Assembly (NCBI GenBank): GCA_963764505.1
Contig: CAVXSP010000001.1
Span: 124,001 to 188,000, forward strand
Reading direction: 5' to 3'
Origin: CAVXSP01 sp963764505
GTDB taxonomy: Bacteria; Acidobacteriota; Vicinamibacteria; Vicinamibacterales; SCN-69-37
DNA: 64,000 nucleotides
Shown: positions 54,523-63,051 of the stretch, piece by piece
Layout of the letters: the number at the start of each line of letters is the position of its first letter
How positions within the stretch are numbered: the stretch's first letter is position 1
Program-made: the position numbers and the translations under genes
Notes under the pieces: model-generated
What the model was told of the DNA's origin: nothing
Databases searched by the model: none
The model's input: the letters and a program-made list of their open reading frames with translations, nothing else

Positions 54523-55378
54523 GGCCTTAGAGTTGCCGAGGAACGCAGCTTCACGCGCGCGGCCAAGCGGCTTGGCGTGTCCCCCTCGGCCGTCAGTCAT
54601 GCCATGCGCACGCTCGAGGAACGGATCGGCGTCAGATTGCTCTCGCGAACCACGCGGAGCGTCGCGTCCACGGAAGCCGGGCGACAACTGCTCGCCCGAT
54701 TGACGCCCGCCATCGCGGACATTCGACACGGCCTCGATCAAATTGCCGGGCTGCGTGACAAGCCGGCCGGCCGCCTCCGGCTCGTCGTCTCTCCATTGGC
54801 TGGGGCGCTCGTGCTCGCGCCCAAACTCGAGCCGTTCCTGAGCAGATACTCCGCGGTGACGGTGGACATCACGACGACGCTGGAGAGCCGCGTGGACCTC
54901 GTCGCGGGCGGCTTCGACGCGGGGATCCGCCTCGGTGAGTACATCGAACACGACATGGTGGCCGTGCGCGTCTCGCCCGATCAACGCGCGGCCATCGTCG
55001 GATCGCCAGCGTACTTCGAAGCGTTCGGTCGTCCAAAGACGCCGCGGGATCTGCCGAAGCATCGGTGTCTGAATTTCCGCCATGGCTCGCGCGGCGAGTA
55101 CCGCTGGGAGTTCGAGAAGGGCCGGCGGTCGCTCGGCGTCGGCGTGCGCGCCCAGGTGGTGTTCGACGACGTCGAGCTCCTGCTGCGCGCGGCGATTGGC
55201 GGCGCGGGGACTCATCTTCACGCCGGAAGGGCACGCGGCCGCGCACATGAACGCCGGATCGCTCGAGCGCGTGCTGGAGGACTGGTGCGCGCCGTTCACC
55301 GGATATTTCCTGTACTACCCGAGCCGGCGCCAGCAACCCGCCGCGTTGACGGCCCTCATCGAGTCGCTCCGGATGTGA
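54523..55378 (+). pseudogene. LysR-family regulator, 5'-truncated and frameshifted
   Basis: The helix-turn-helix region is visible as VAEERSFTRAAKRLGVSPSAVSHAMRTLEERIGVRLL, then the effector domain (LRLVVSPLAGALVLAPKLEPFLSRYSAVTVDI, KHRCLNFRHGSRGEYRWEF). It begins immediately after the flavoprotein TGA with GLRVAEERSF, missing about the first dozen residues of a normal LysR, and has no start before GTG 54577. Near 55206-55209, removing one G from GGGG joins AAIGGAG to LIFTPEGHAAAHMNAGSLERVLEDW and the normal end at 55378. Probably a stress regulator of the neighbouring oxidoreductases when intact. Confidence 0.72.
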
Positions 55379-55413
55379 CGCACGAGAGGAACGAGGAACA
55401 AGGAAGGATACCA

Positions 55414-56610
55414 ATGCAAGAACGCACGTTGGGCAAGACCGGCCTCGAAGTCTCGGCGATCGGATTCGGGTGCATGGGCATCAGCCAGAGCTATGGACGG
55501 CCGAGCAGCCGCGAGGACGGTATCCGAATCATTCGGGCCGCCGTCGACGAAGGCGTCACGTTCTTCGACACGGCCGAAGTGTACGGCCCGTACACCAACG
55601 AAGATCTCGTCGGTGAAGCGCTCGAGCCAGTACGCGATCAGGTGGCGATCGCGACGAAGTTCGGGTTCAGCATCGAAGACGGCAAGGTGTCCGGACTCAA
55701 CAGCCGTCCTACGCGCATCCGCGCGGTCGCTGATGCCTCGCTCGGAAGGCTCCGGACGGACCGGATCGATCTCTTCTACCAGCACCGCGTGGACCCGAAC
55801 GTCCCCATCGAGGAGGTCGCGGGCGCGGTGAAGGACCTCACGCGTCCCGAGACGCTCGCCCCCGCGGTCGATGGCGAGGACGCGATCGTGTTCACACACG
55901 GCTCGGACGGCGGCGGCAAGGCTGGGGCTGAGAAAGTCGACTACGGAGGCGTGCGGAACGTGCTCGCAGCGCTGGCCGGCCGGTCGGTGCGCATCGCCCT
56001 GATGACCGCGATCGGCGTCACCAACCGTGAGGGCGACTACAACCGCCGGACGGAGGCCCACGACTGGAAGCGGCGCGGCGAGCGGCTCGTGCGCGCCAGC
56101 GGGCTGCCGTACACGATCGTGCGACCCGGCTGGTTCGACTACAACAAACCAGATGAGCATCGGCTCGTGCTGCTCCAGGGCGATCGCCGCCATGCCGGCG
56201 ATTCCAGCGACGGCGTCGTCGCGCGGCGCCAGATTGCCGAGGTCCCGGTCGCGAGCCTCACGGCCGATGCCGCGCTGCGCAAGACGTTCGAGCTCGTCGC
56301 CACGAAAGGCCCGGCACAGCTCGATCTCGAGGCGGAGTTCGCCCGGCTCGACACGGACCCGCCGGGCGCGCTGGACGCCGCGCACGATCTTGCAAACATG
56401 CCACTGCCGCAGGAGTCGCAGCGGGTGCGGGACGAGGTGCATGCGGCGGCTGCGCGATGCCCGCCATCACGCGGCTGCGCGCGACAGCCGGATCGCCCGC
56501 CTTGCGCCTACGCCTCTCCGGAGCCGTTCTCGACGTCCTCCGGCTCGCTCAGCGCCGCAATCGAGACGACGCGGTCGCCCTCGGCCAGATCCATCAGCCG
56601 CACGCCCTGA
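55414..56610 (+). CDS. Chimeric ORF: aldo/keto reductase N-terminus fused to NAD(P)-binding SDR-like C-terminus
   Basis: A 398-residue frame with a clear start (AAGGA before ATG 55414). Residues 1-141 are the first part of an aldo/keto reductase and keep all four catalytic residues: Asp52 and Tyr57 (FFDTAEVYG), Lys82 (ATKFGF) and His124 (FYQHRVD). At about residue 142 (VKDL|TRPETLAP) it changes to the C-terminal part of an NmrA/SDR-like protein (FTHGSDGGGKAGAEKVDYGGVRNVL, YTIVRPGWFDYN). The reductase lacks its C-terminal barrel half, and the SDR part lacks its GxxGxxG nucleotide-binding start, so neither half should be functional. The last 103 nt overlap the 3' end of convergent gyrA. Confidence 0.75.
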   Translation: MQERTLGKTGLEVSAIGFGCMGISQSYGRPSSREDGIRIIRAAVDEGVTFFDTAEVYGPYTNEDLVGEALEPVRDQVAIATKFGFSIEDGKVSGLNSRPTRIRAVADASLGRLRTDRIDLFYQHRVDPNVPIEEVAGAVKDLTRPETLAPAVDGEDAIVFTHGSDGGGKAGAEKVDYGGVRNVLAALAGRSVRIALMTAIGVTNREGDYNRRTEAHDWKRRGERLVRASGLPYTIVRPGWFDYNKPDEHRLVLLQGDRRHAGDSSDGVVARRQIAEVPVASLTADAALRKTFELVATKGPAQLDLEAEFARLDTDPPGALDAAHDLANMPLPQESQRVRDEVHAAAARCPPSRGCARQPDRPPCAYASPEPFSTSSGSLSAAIETTRSPSARSISRTP

Positions 56611-58985
56611 GTGTCACGGCCGATTGGGCGCAGGTCGCCGGCCGTCATCCGGATGATCTGCCCCTGTTCGGTGACAATGAGCAGCTCGTCGCGGTCGGAC
56701 ACGCACGCGACGCCCACGACGTTCCCGTTGCGATCGCTGGTCTGCACGTTCTTGAGGCCGATGCCTCCGCGCGTCTGCCGACGATACTCGTCGAGCTCGG
56801 TGCGTTTGCCGAATCCACGCTCGCAGACGGTCAGCAGCGTCGCGCCCTCGCTCACCACCTTCATGGCGACGACATCGTCGCCGTCACGGAGGTTGATCCC
56901 GCGGACGCCCCGGGCGCTGCGGCCCATCGGCCGCGCGTCCTCTTCCTTGAACCGGATGGCCATGCCGTTACGCGTGCCGATCACGAGGTCCTTCGTCCCG
57001 TCGGTCTCCGCGACGGCGATCAGCTGGTCGTCGTCCTCGATCTGAATCGCGATGATGCCCGCCGAGCGGGGATTCGCGAACGCCGCCAGGTCCGTCTTCT
57101 TGATCGTACCCTGGCGCGTGCCCATGACGATGAAGCGCTCGCCTTCCCGCTCTGGAAACGCCTGGACGCGCAGCAGCGCCGCGATCTTCTCGCCCTCGGC
57201 CATGTTGACCAAATTGGCGATCGACTTGCCCTTGCTGCTCCGACTGACTTCCGGGACGTCGTAGACCCGGAGCCAGTAGCAGCGGCCCCGGTCCGAGAAG
57301 ATCAGGATGTACGCGTGGGTGTTCGCGACGAAGAGATGCTGGACGAGGTCTTCGTCGCGCGTGGCCATGCCAATCAGGCCCTTGCCGCCGCGGCGCTGCT
57401 TCCGGTAGGCGTCGAGCGCCGTCCTCTTGATGTAGCCCGTGCTGGTCGCGGTGATGACGACGTCCTCGTCGGCGATGAGGTCCTCGACGCGGAACTCGCC
57501 GCTCTCCTCGACGATCTGCGTCCGGCGGTCGTCGCCGAACTTGGTCCGGATCGTCTGCAGCTCCTCGACGACGATCTCCATGAGCAGGTCGTCCCTCGAC
57601 AGGATCGCGCGCAGCCGCTCGATGATCTTCGTCAGCTCCGCCAGCTCGTCGAGAATCTTCTGCCGCTCGAGGCCGGTCAGACGCTGCAGCTGCATGTCCA
57701 GGATCGCCTGGGCCTGAATCGCCGTCAGGCCGAAGCGATCGACCAGGCCGGTCTTCGCCTCGGCCGGGCTCTTCGATCCGCGGATGAGCGCGATCACCGC
57801 GTCGAGGTGATCGAGCGCGATCCTGAGACCCTCGAGCACGTGGGCGCGCGCCTCGGCCTTCCGGAGCTCGAACTCCACGCGCCGCCGAACGACCTCGCGA
57901 CGGAACTCGACGAAGTGCTCGATGACCTCGAGCAGCGTCAGCACCTTGGGCCGGCCGCCGACGATTGCCAGCAGCGTGATCCCGTAGCTCATCTGCAGCT
58001 TCGTGTGCTTGTAGAGATTGTTCAGCACCACGTCGGGCAGCTCGCCGCGTTTGAGCTCGATCACGATCCGCATGCCTTCGCGGCTGGACTCGTCCCGCAG
58101 GTCCGAGATCCCGTCGAGCCTCTTCTCGCGCACCAGCTCCGCGATGTCCTCGATCAGCGTCTTCTTGTTGACCTGGTACGGGATCTCCGTGACGACGATC
58201 GACACCCGGTCGCCGCGCTTCTGTTCTTCGAACGAGGCCCTGCCCCGGACGATCACCCCGCCGCGCCCTTCCACGTACGCCTTGTGGACGCCGGCCCGTC
58301 CGACGATCGTCCCGCCGGTCGGGAAGTCCGGGCCGGGCACCGCCTGGAGGAGCGCGCGCCGCCGCTCCTCGGCCGGCGCGTTGCGCCGCTCGATCACCGC
58401 CAGCACGCCATCGATGACTTCCCGCATGTTGTGCGGCGGAATGCTCGTGGCCATCCCGACCGCGATGCCGGTCGAGCCGTTGACGAGCAGATTGGGGAAG
58501 GGCGTCGGGAAGACGGTCGGCTCCTCCGTGGTCTCGTCGAAGTTGGGACGGACGTCGACCGTGTCCTTGTCGAGGTCCGCCATCATGGACTCGGCGAGCG
58601 CCTTCAGCCGCGCCTCGGTATACCGGTAGGCCGCGGGCGGATCGCCGTCGACGGAGCCGAAGTTCCCCTGGCCGTCGACCAGGGGATAGCGCATGTTGAA
58701 GTCCTGCGCGAGCCGCACCAGCGTGTCGTACGCCGGGGCGTCGCCGTGCGGATGGTAGTTTCCGATGACCTCCCCGACGATCTTGGCGCACTTGCGATAG
58801 GCCCGATTCGAGGCGAGGCCCATCTGCCGCATGGCGAACAGCACGCGACGGTTCGCGGGCTTCAGTCCGTCTCGAACGTCGGGCAGCGCTCGCCCGATGA
58901 TCACGCTCATCGCGTAATCCATGTACGAGCGCTTCATCTCGTCTTCGATGTTGACGGGGATGAGGGAGGAGAGGGGCTGATCCAT
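56508..58985 (-). CDS. gyrA: DNA gyrase subunit A
   Basis: Breakage-reunion subunit of gyrase. The 825-residue protein has the N-terminal PVNIEDEMKRSYMDYAMSVIIGRALPD, catalytic Tyr122 (AAYRYTEARL), and six beta-propeller blades with the GyrA box in RQRRGGKGL. The quinolone-determining region reads HPHGDAPAYDTLV, so positions 83 and 84 (E. coli numbering coincides) are Ala and Pro where E. coli has Ser and Ala. Follows gyrB by 97 nt that contain a long palindrome. The 3' end overlaps the convergent chimeric ORF. Confidence 0.97.
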   Translation of the reverse strand: MDQPLSSLIPVNIEDEMKRSYMDYAMSVIIGRALPDVRDGLKPANRRVLFAMRQMGLASNRAYRKCAKIVGEVIGNYHPHGDAPAYDTLVRLAQDFNMRYPLVDGQGNFGSVDGDPPAAYRYTEARLKALAESMMADLDKDTVDVRPNFDETTEEPTVFPTPFPNLLVNGSTGIAVGMATSIPPHNMREVIDGVLAVIERRNAPAEERRRALLQAVPGPDFPTGGTIVGRAGVHKAYVEGRGGVIVRGRASFEEQKRGDRVSIVVTEIPYQVNKKTLIEDIAELVREKRLDGISDLRDESSREGMRIVIELKRGELPDVVLNNLYKHTKLQMSYGITLLAIVGGRPKVLTLLEVIEHFVEFRREVVRRRVEFELRKAEARAHVLEGLRIALDHLDAVIALIRGSKSPAEAKTGLVDRFGLTAIQAQAILDMQLQRLTGLERQKILDELAELTKIIERLRAILSRDDLLMEIVVEELQTIRTKFGDDRRTQIVEESGEFRVEDLIADEDVVITATSTGYIKRTALDAYRKQRRGGKGLIGMATRDEDLVQHLFVANTHAYILIFSDRGRCYWLRVYDVPEVSRSSKGKSIANLVNMAEGEKIAALLRVQAFPEREGERFIVMGTRQGTIKKTDLAAFANPRSAGIIAIQIEDDDQLIAVAETDGTKDLVIGTRNGMAIRFKEEDARPMGRSARGVRGINLRDGDDVVAMKVVSEGATLLTVCERGFGKRTELDEYRRQTRGGIGLKNVQTSDRNGNVVGVACVSDRDELLIVTEQGQIIRMTAGDLRPIGRDTQGVRLMDLAEGDRVVSIAALSEPEDVENGSGEA

Positions 58986-59001
58986 AGGTTACGAAATTGC
59001 G

Positions 59002-59084
59002 AGGTTCCGGGGTGCCGGCGTTCCGACGTGCCTGGGTTCGACAGCAGAACCCCGGAACGTCGGAACCCCGGAACGCCGGAACCT
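59002..59084. repeat. Long imperfect palindrome between gyrB and gyrA
   Basis: Two 38-nt arms (59002-59039 and 59047-59084) flank a 7-nt loop (GACAGCA). About 33 of 38 positions are complementary, with runs such as AGGTTCCGGGG against CCGGAACCT and ACGTCGGAAC. The right arm also contains tandem GGAACCCCGGAAC units and touches the gyrB stop codon. It could form a strong RNA hairpin, so it may be a REP-like element or a processing/attenuation signal between the two gyrase genes. Confidence 0.8.
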
Positions 59085-61626
59085 AGATGTCCAGATTCTT
59101 CACGTCCAGCGCGTTGTCTTCGATGAATCTCCGGCGCGGCTCGACCTGGTCGCCCATCAGTGTCGTGAACATCAGGTCGGCTTCCGTGTGGTCTTCGGCG
59201 CGGACCTCCAACAGGGTTCGCCGCTCCGGATCCATTGTCGTCTCCCAGAGCGTGTCCGGGTTCATCTCGCCCAGGCCCTTGTACCGGTTGATCGCCAGCC
59301 CGCGGCGTCCGGCCGCCACGAAATACTCCACGAGATCGTCCAGTGACTCCGCGCGGTGGTCCGCGTTCCGATCCGCGGGCGCGGCGGCGCCGGCCTCCGG
59401 CGCGGCCGCCTCGCCGTCGGTGGCGCCTTCCGGCTCGGCCGCCTCGGGCTCCGGCTGGGTCGATGGTCTCGTCCGGATCGTCACGGGGCCCATCATCAGC
59501 TCCCGCACGTCGTCATAGGCCGAGGCGAGCGTCCGGAACTCCCCGGTCGTCACGAAGTCGAGGTCGAGCCGGTGCCGGCGTGAATAGCCTGCCGACAGGT
59601 CTTCGAGCTGGACGGCCAGCGCCTGGTGCTCGGTGTCGTCGACCACCCCCAATCGCACGTCCGACTGCGACAGGTGGTGCGCGAGCGCATCGACGCGCTC
59701 CCGATCCGTCCAGAAGCCGCGATCGCGGGCGCCGCCCTCGAGCAGCGCGAGGATGGCGCGCCGGCTCGGGCCGCGCCGCTCTACGACCCAGAGCAGCTTC
59801 CGGAACGACATCAGCTTCTCGAGCTTGTGCTCGAGGCGCTCGCCCGAAATCTCCTTGCCCGTGGGCAGCACGACGGTCCGCAACTCGGCGGCGCGGCGGA
59901 TCAGAAACGTCTCGAGCGTCCGTTCGTCCTTGATGAACGTCTCGCTGCGGCCGCGCTTGGCGCGGAAGAGGGGCGGCTGCGCGATGAAGATGTGGCCCCG
60001 GTCCACCAGTTCGCGCATCTGACGATAGAAGAACGTCAGCAGCAGCGTCCGGATGTGGGACCCGTCGACGTCCGCGTCCGTCATGATGATCACGCGGTGG
60101 TACCGGACCTTCGTCGGGTCGAACTCGTCCTCGCCGATGCCGCAGCCGAGCGCGGCGATCACCGTCCGGATCTCCTCGTGGCTGAGCATCTTGTCGAAGC
60201 GCGCCTTCTCGACGTTCAGGATCTTCCCCTTGATCGGCAGCACCGCCTGGAACCGCCGGTCGCGCCCCTGCTTGGCCGACCCGCCGGCCGATTCGCCCTC
60301 GACGATGTACAACTCGCTCCGGGCGGGGTCGCGCTCCTGGCAGTCGGCCAGCTTGCCGGGGAGCGCCGTGTTGTCGAGCGCGCCCTTGCGCCGGACCAGA
60401 TCGCGCGCCTTGCGTGCCGCCTCGCGCGCCAGGGCCGCGTCGACCGCCTTCGCGATGATCCGCTTGGACACGGCCGGGTTCTCTTCGAGGTAGGCTCCGA
60501 GGCGATCGTTGACGATCCCCTCGACGATCCCCTTGACTTCCGTGTTGCCGAGCTTCGTCTTCGTCTGGCCCTCGAACTGCGGCTGCGGAATCTTCACCGA
60601 GATCACCGCCGTCATGCCTTCGCGAACGTCGTCCCCCGAGATGCTCTCGGTCAGCTTCTCGGCCAGGCTGTTCTTCGACGCGTAGGAGTTGATCGTGCGC
60701 GTCAGCGCCGCGCGAAAGCCGGACAGATGCGTGCCGCCCTCCGTCGTATTGATGTTGTTCGCGAAGCTGTAGGTCGTCTCCGTGTAGCTGTCGTTCCATT
60801 GCAGCGCGATCTCGACGATGGTCCCGTCGCGCTCGCCGGTCATGAAGATCGGCCTCTCGTTCACCGGCGTGCGGTTCTTGTTCAGGAACTCGACGAACTC
60901 CCGGATGCCGCCCTCGTAGAGGAACGCATGGTTCCGATCGTTCCGCTCGTCGTCGATCGAGATCGCCACGCCGGCATTGAGGAACGCGAGCTCGCGAAGC
61001 CGCTGCGAGAGCGTCTCGAAGCTGAAGTCCATGGTCTCGAACACGGTCGGATCCGGCTTGAACGTGATCTTCGTCCCCCGCTTCTCCGTCGTGCCCGTCA
61101 CGTAGAGACTGCCAACCGGCGCCCCGCGCTGATAGCGCTGCTGGTGCACGTGCCCGTTCCGCCAGATCTCGATTTCGAGCCACTCGGAGAGGGCGTTGAC
61201 GACCGAGACGCCGACCCCGTGCAGGCCGCCGGATACCTTGTACGCGGAGTTCTCGAACTTCCCGCCCGCATGCAGGACCGTGAGGACGACCTCGGCGGCC
61301 GACTTCCCGCTCTCGTGCATGTCCACCGGAATGCCTCGCCCGTCGTCGACCACCGTGACCAATCCGTCGATGTGGATCGTGACGCCGACGTGCGTGCAGA
61401 ACCCGGCGAGCGCCTCGTCGATCGAGTTGTCGACGACCTCGTAGACCAGGTGATGCAGGCCAAGCGGTCCGGTCGAGCCGATGTACATGGCGGGACGCTT
61501 CCGCACCGCCTCCAGGCCTTCCAGAACCTTGATCTTGTCGGCACCGTAGTCCTCGGCGCCGTCGCCGAGCACCGTGCCCGAGGCGGGCGTAGCAGGACCG
61601 TTACTCTTCAGTTCGATGTGCTCCAT
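59083..61626 (-). CDS. gyrB: DNA gyrase subunit B
   Basis: ATPase subunit of gyrase. The 847-residue protein has the GHKL motifs DNSIDEALAG, DDGRGIPVD and GGLHGVGVSVVNALS, the transducer, and the Toprim domain (IVEGESAGGSAKQGRDRRFQAVLPIKGKILNVEKA; DADVDGSHIRTLLLTFFYR). Between Toprim and the C-terminal GLGEMNPDTLWETTMDPERR lies an insert of about 170 residues like that of proteobacterial GyrB, ending in an acidic Ala/Glu/Pro-rich low-complexity stretch (about residues 720-760). It starts 27 nt after dnaN; recF, often found here, is absent. Confidence 0.97.
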   Translation of the reverse strand: MEHIELKSNGPATPASGTVLGDGAEDYGADKIKVLEGLEAVRKRPAMYIGSTGPLGLHHLVYEVVDNSIDEALAGFCTHVGVTIHIDGLVTVVDDGRGIPVDMHESGKSAAEVVLTVLHAGGKFENSAYKVSGGLHGVGVSVVNALSEWLEIEIWRNGHVHQQRYQRGAPVGSLYVTGTTEKRGTKITFKPDPTVFETMDFSFETLSQRLRELAFLNAGVAISIDDERNDRNHAFLYEGGIREFVEFLNKNRTPVNERPIFMTGERDGTIVEIALQWNDSYTETTYSFANNINTTEGGTHLSGFRAALTRTINSYASKNSLAEKLTESISGDDVREGMTAVISVKIPQPQFEGQTKTKLGNTEVKGIVEGIVNDRLGAYLEENPAVSKRIIAKAVDAALAREAARKARDLVRRKGALDNTALPGKLADCQERDPARSELYIVEGESAGGSAKQGRDRRFQAVLPIKGKILNVEKARFDKMLSHEEIRTVIAALGCGIGEDEFDPTKVRYHRVIIMTDADVDGSHIRTLLLTFFYRQMRELVDRGHIFIAQPPLFRAKRGRSETFIKDERTLETFLIRRAAELRTVVLPTGKEISGERLEHKLEKLMSFRKLLWVVERRGPSRRAILALLEGGARDRGFWTDRERVDALAHHLSQSDVRLGVVDDTEHQALAVQLEDLSAGYSRRHRLDLDFVTTGEFRTLASAYDDVRELMMGPVTIRTRPSTQPEPEAAEPEGATDGEAAAPEAGAAAPADRNADHRAESLDDLVEYFVAAGRRGLAINRYKGLGEMNPDTLWETTMDPERRTLLEVRAEDHTEADLMFTTLMGDQVEPRRRFIEDNALDVKNLDI

Positions 61627-61653
61627 TGATCCTTCGGTGAACGGCCGGCCGTG

Positions 61654-62760
61654 TCACACCCTCATCGGCATGATCACGTAGGTGTACTCGTACCCCTCGG
61701 CGCCCACGGGTTTCATCACGGCCTGGCTCATCTCGTCCTTGAACTCGAGCTGCACGCTCTCGGTCTCGACGACGCTCAGGAAATTGTCGACGTAGTCGGC
61801 GTTGAAGCAGATCTGCAGCGTGCCGTCGGAGTAGTCGACCGGCAGCATCTCGCGCGCCTCGCCGACCTCGGGCGTGCTGGAGGTGATCTCGACTTGGTCC
61901 TTGCCCATGACGAACTTCACCGCCTTCGAGCGCTCGTTCGACAGCAGGCGGACCCGCCGCACCGCCGCCGCGAGCCTGTCCCTGTCGAACTCGATGCGCT
62001 TGTCATTCGACTTGGGAATCACCCGTTCGTAGGCGGGAAAGTTCGCGTCGATCTTGCGCGAGATCAGCAACCGATCGCCCGTGCGGAAGAACAGGTGGTT
62101 CTCGCCCTGCGAGAACTCGACGGCTTCGCCGCTCTCGGCGAGCCGCGCGACTTCGTTGAGCGTCTTGCGCGGCAACAGCACCTCCGATCTCGCTCCCTTG
62201 CCGGGGGACTCGTGCACGGAGATGAACGCCAGCCGGTGGCCGTCGGTCGCGACCATGCTCATCGAGTCCGGGCGCAGGACCAGTTGCGCGCCGTTGAGGA
62301 AATAGCGCGTGTCCTCGCTCGTGATCGCGAACCGCGTGTGCGTGATCATGCGCTTCAGCGTGGCCGCCGGCAGCGTGGCTTCGCCCTCCCCCGCCTCCTG
62401 CGGAGGCGTCGGGAATTCCGAGGCGGGCAGCGTCTGCATCCTCGATTCGAACCGATCGGCCGCCACCGTCACGCTCTTGCCGCCCTTGTCCTCCTCGATG
62501 CGAATGTCCGTGTCCGGGAGCGCCCCGACAATCTCGAAGAGCTTCTTGGCCGGCAGTGTCAACGTCCCCGGCTTGGCGACGTTCGCTCCACACCGGCTGC
62601 GGAGTCCCACGTCGAGGTCCGTCGCGAGCAGCGACACGCCGGCTCCGGACGCGTCAATCAGGACGTTGGCCAGAATCGGAATCGTGTTCTTCCTCTCGAC
62701 GATGCCTTGCAGCAGGGACAGTTCCTTGAGCAGATCATTCTTGCGGACGACAAGCTCCAT
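61654..62760 (-). CDS. dnaN: DNA polymerase III beta sliding clamp
   Basis: Ring clamp that tethers polymerase to DNA. The 368-residue protein has three topologically similar domains, each opening with a helix-strand pattern (VRKNDLLKELSLLQGIVERKNTIPILANVLI; LPAATLKRMITHTRFAITSEDTRYFLNGA; RDRLAAAVRRVRLLSNERSKAVKF) and the usual end YVIMPMRV. ATG 62760 precedes MELVVRKND; a longer frame upstream begins in the origin-like region and is rejected. An extended -10 promoter lies 80 nt upstream. Confidence 0.96.
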   Translation of the reverse strand: MELVVRKNDLLKELSLLQGIVERKNTIPILANVLIDASGAGVSLLATDLDVGLRSRCGANVAKPGTLTLPAKKLFEIVGALPDTDIRIEEDKGGKSVTVAADRFESRMQTLPASEFPTPPQEAGEGEATLPAATLKRMITHTRFAITSEDTRYFLNGAQLVLRPDSMSMVATDGHRLAFISVHESPGKGARSEVLLPRKTLNEVARLAESGEAVEFSQGENHLFFRTGDRLLISRKIDANFPAYERVIPKSNDKRIEFDRDRLAAAVRRVRLLSNERSKAVKFVMGKDQVEITSSTPEVGEAREMLPVDYSDGTLQICFNADYVDNFLSVVETESVQLEFKDEMSQAVMKPVGAEGYEYTYVIMPMRV

Positions 62761-62821
62761 AGGTGGGGGCGACCTCGGCTCCAAGCCCGCATGTCGAATA
62801 CGGGGATCACTCAACCAGGGA

Positions 62822-63051
62822 TCAAATTAGAGACGTACAAATTATAACAGTAAAAAGGGCCTGTTGGTACTCGAAACTACGCCAGTAAGCTCTTGAGGTT
62901 CAGTGGGTTAACCTGTGGACGAATCGGCGGATTTCCGGCCGGGAATGGAGCCGCCGAGTGTGGAGAACCGGCCACCCATGGGTTCTCCACAATCGTGCAC
63001 ATCAGCCCCGTGTGGAAAACTTCGAGATGGTCCTCGCCAGGGGCGCATTCC
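62822..63051. other. Candidate chromosomal replication origin (oriC) between dnaN and dnaA
   Basis: A 37-nt AT-rich stretch (62822-62858) in otherwise GC-rich DNA lies beside four near-matches to the DnaA box (TTATCCACA). These are TGTGGACGA at 62914-62922 (7 of 9), TGTGGAGAA at 62959-62967 (8 of 9), TTCTCCACA at 62983-62991 (8 of 9, opposite orientation) and TGTGGAAAA at 63011-63019 (8 of 9). The position between dnaA and dnaN, the unwinding-like region and clustered boxes fit an oriC. The window ends inside dnaA, so a second cluster upstream of dnaA cannot be checked. Confidence 0.65.
62841..62849 (-). promoter_or_regulatory. Extended -10 promoter for dnaN
   Basis: On the minus strand TGTTATAAT combines TGn with a perfect TATAAT, 80 nt before dnaN. 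No convincing -35 was found, which is normal for extended -10 promoters. Confidence 0.5.

Noticed and set aside
56457..59126. 889-residue plus-strand frame
   Set aside because: Complete antisense shadow of gyrA, a common effect in GC-rich DNA.
59626..61629. 667-residue plus-strand frame
   Set aside because: Antisense shadow of gyrB with no signal peptide, domain or ribosome site.
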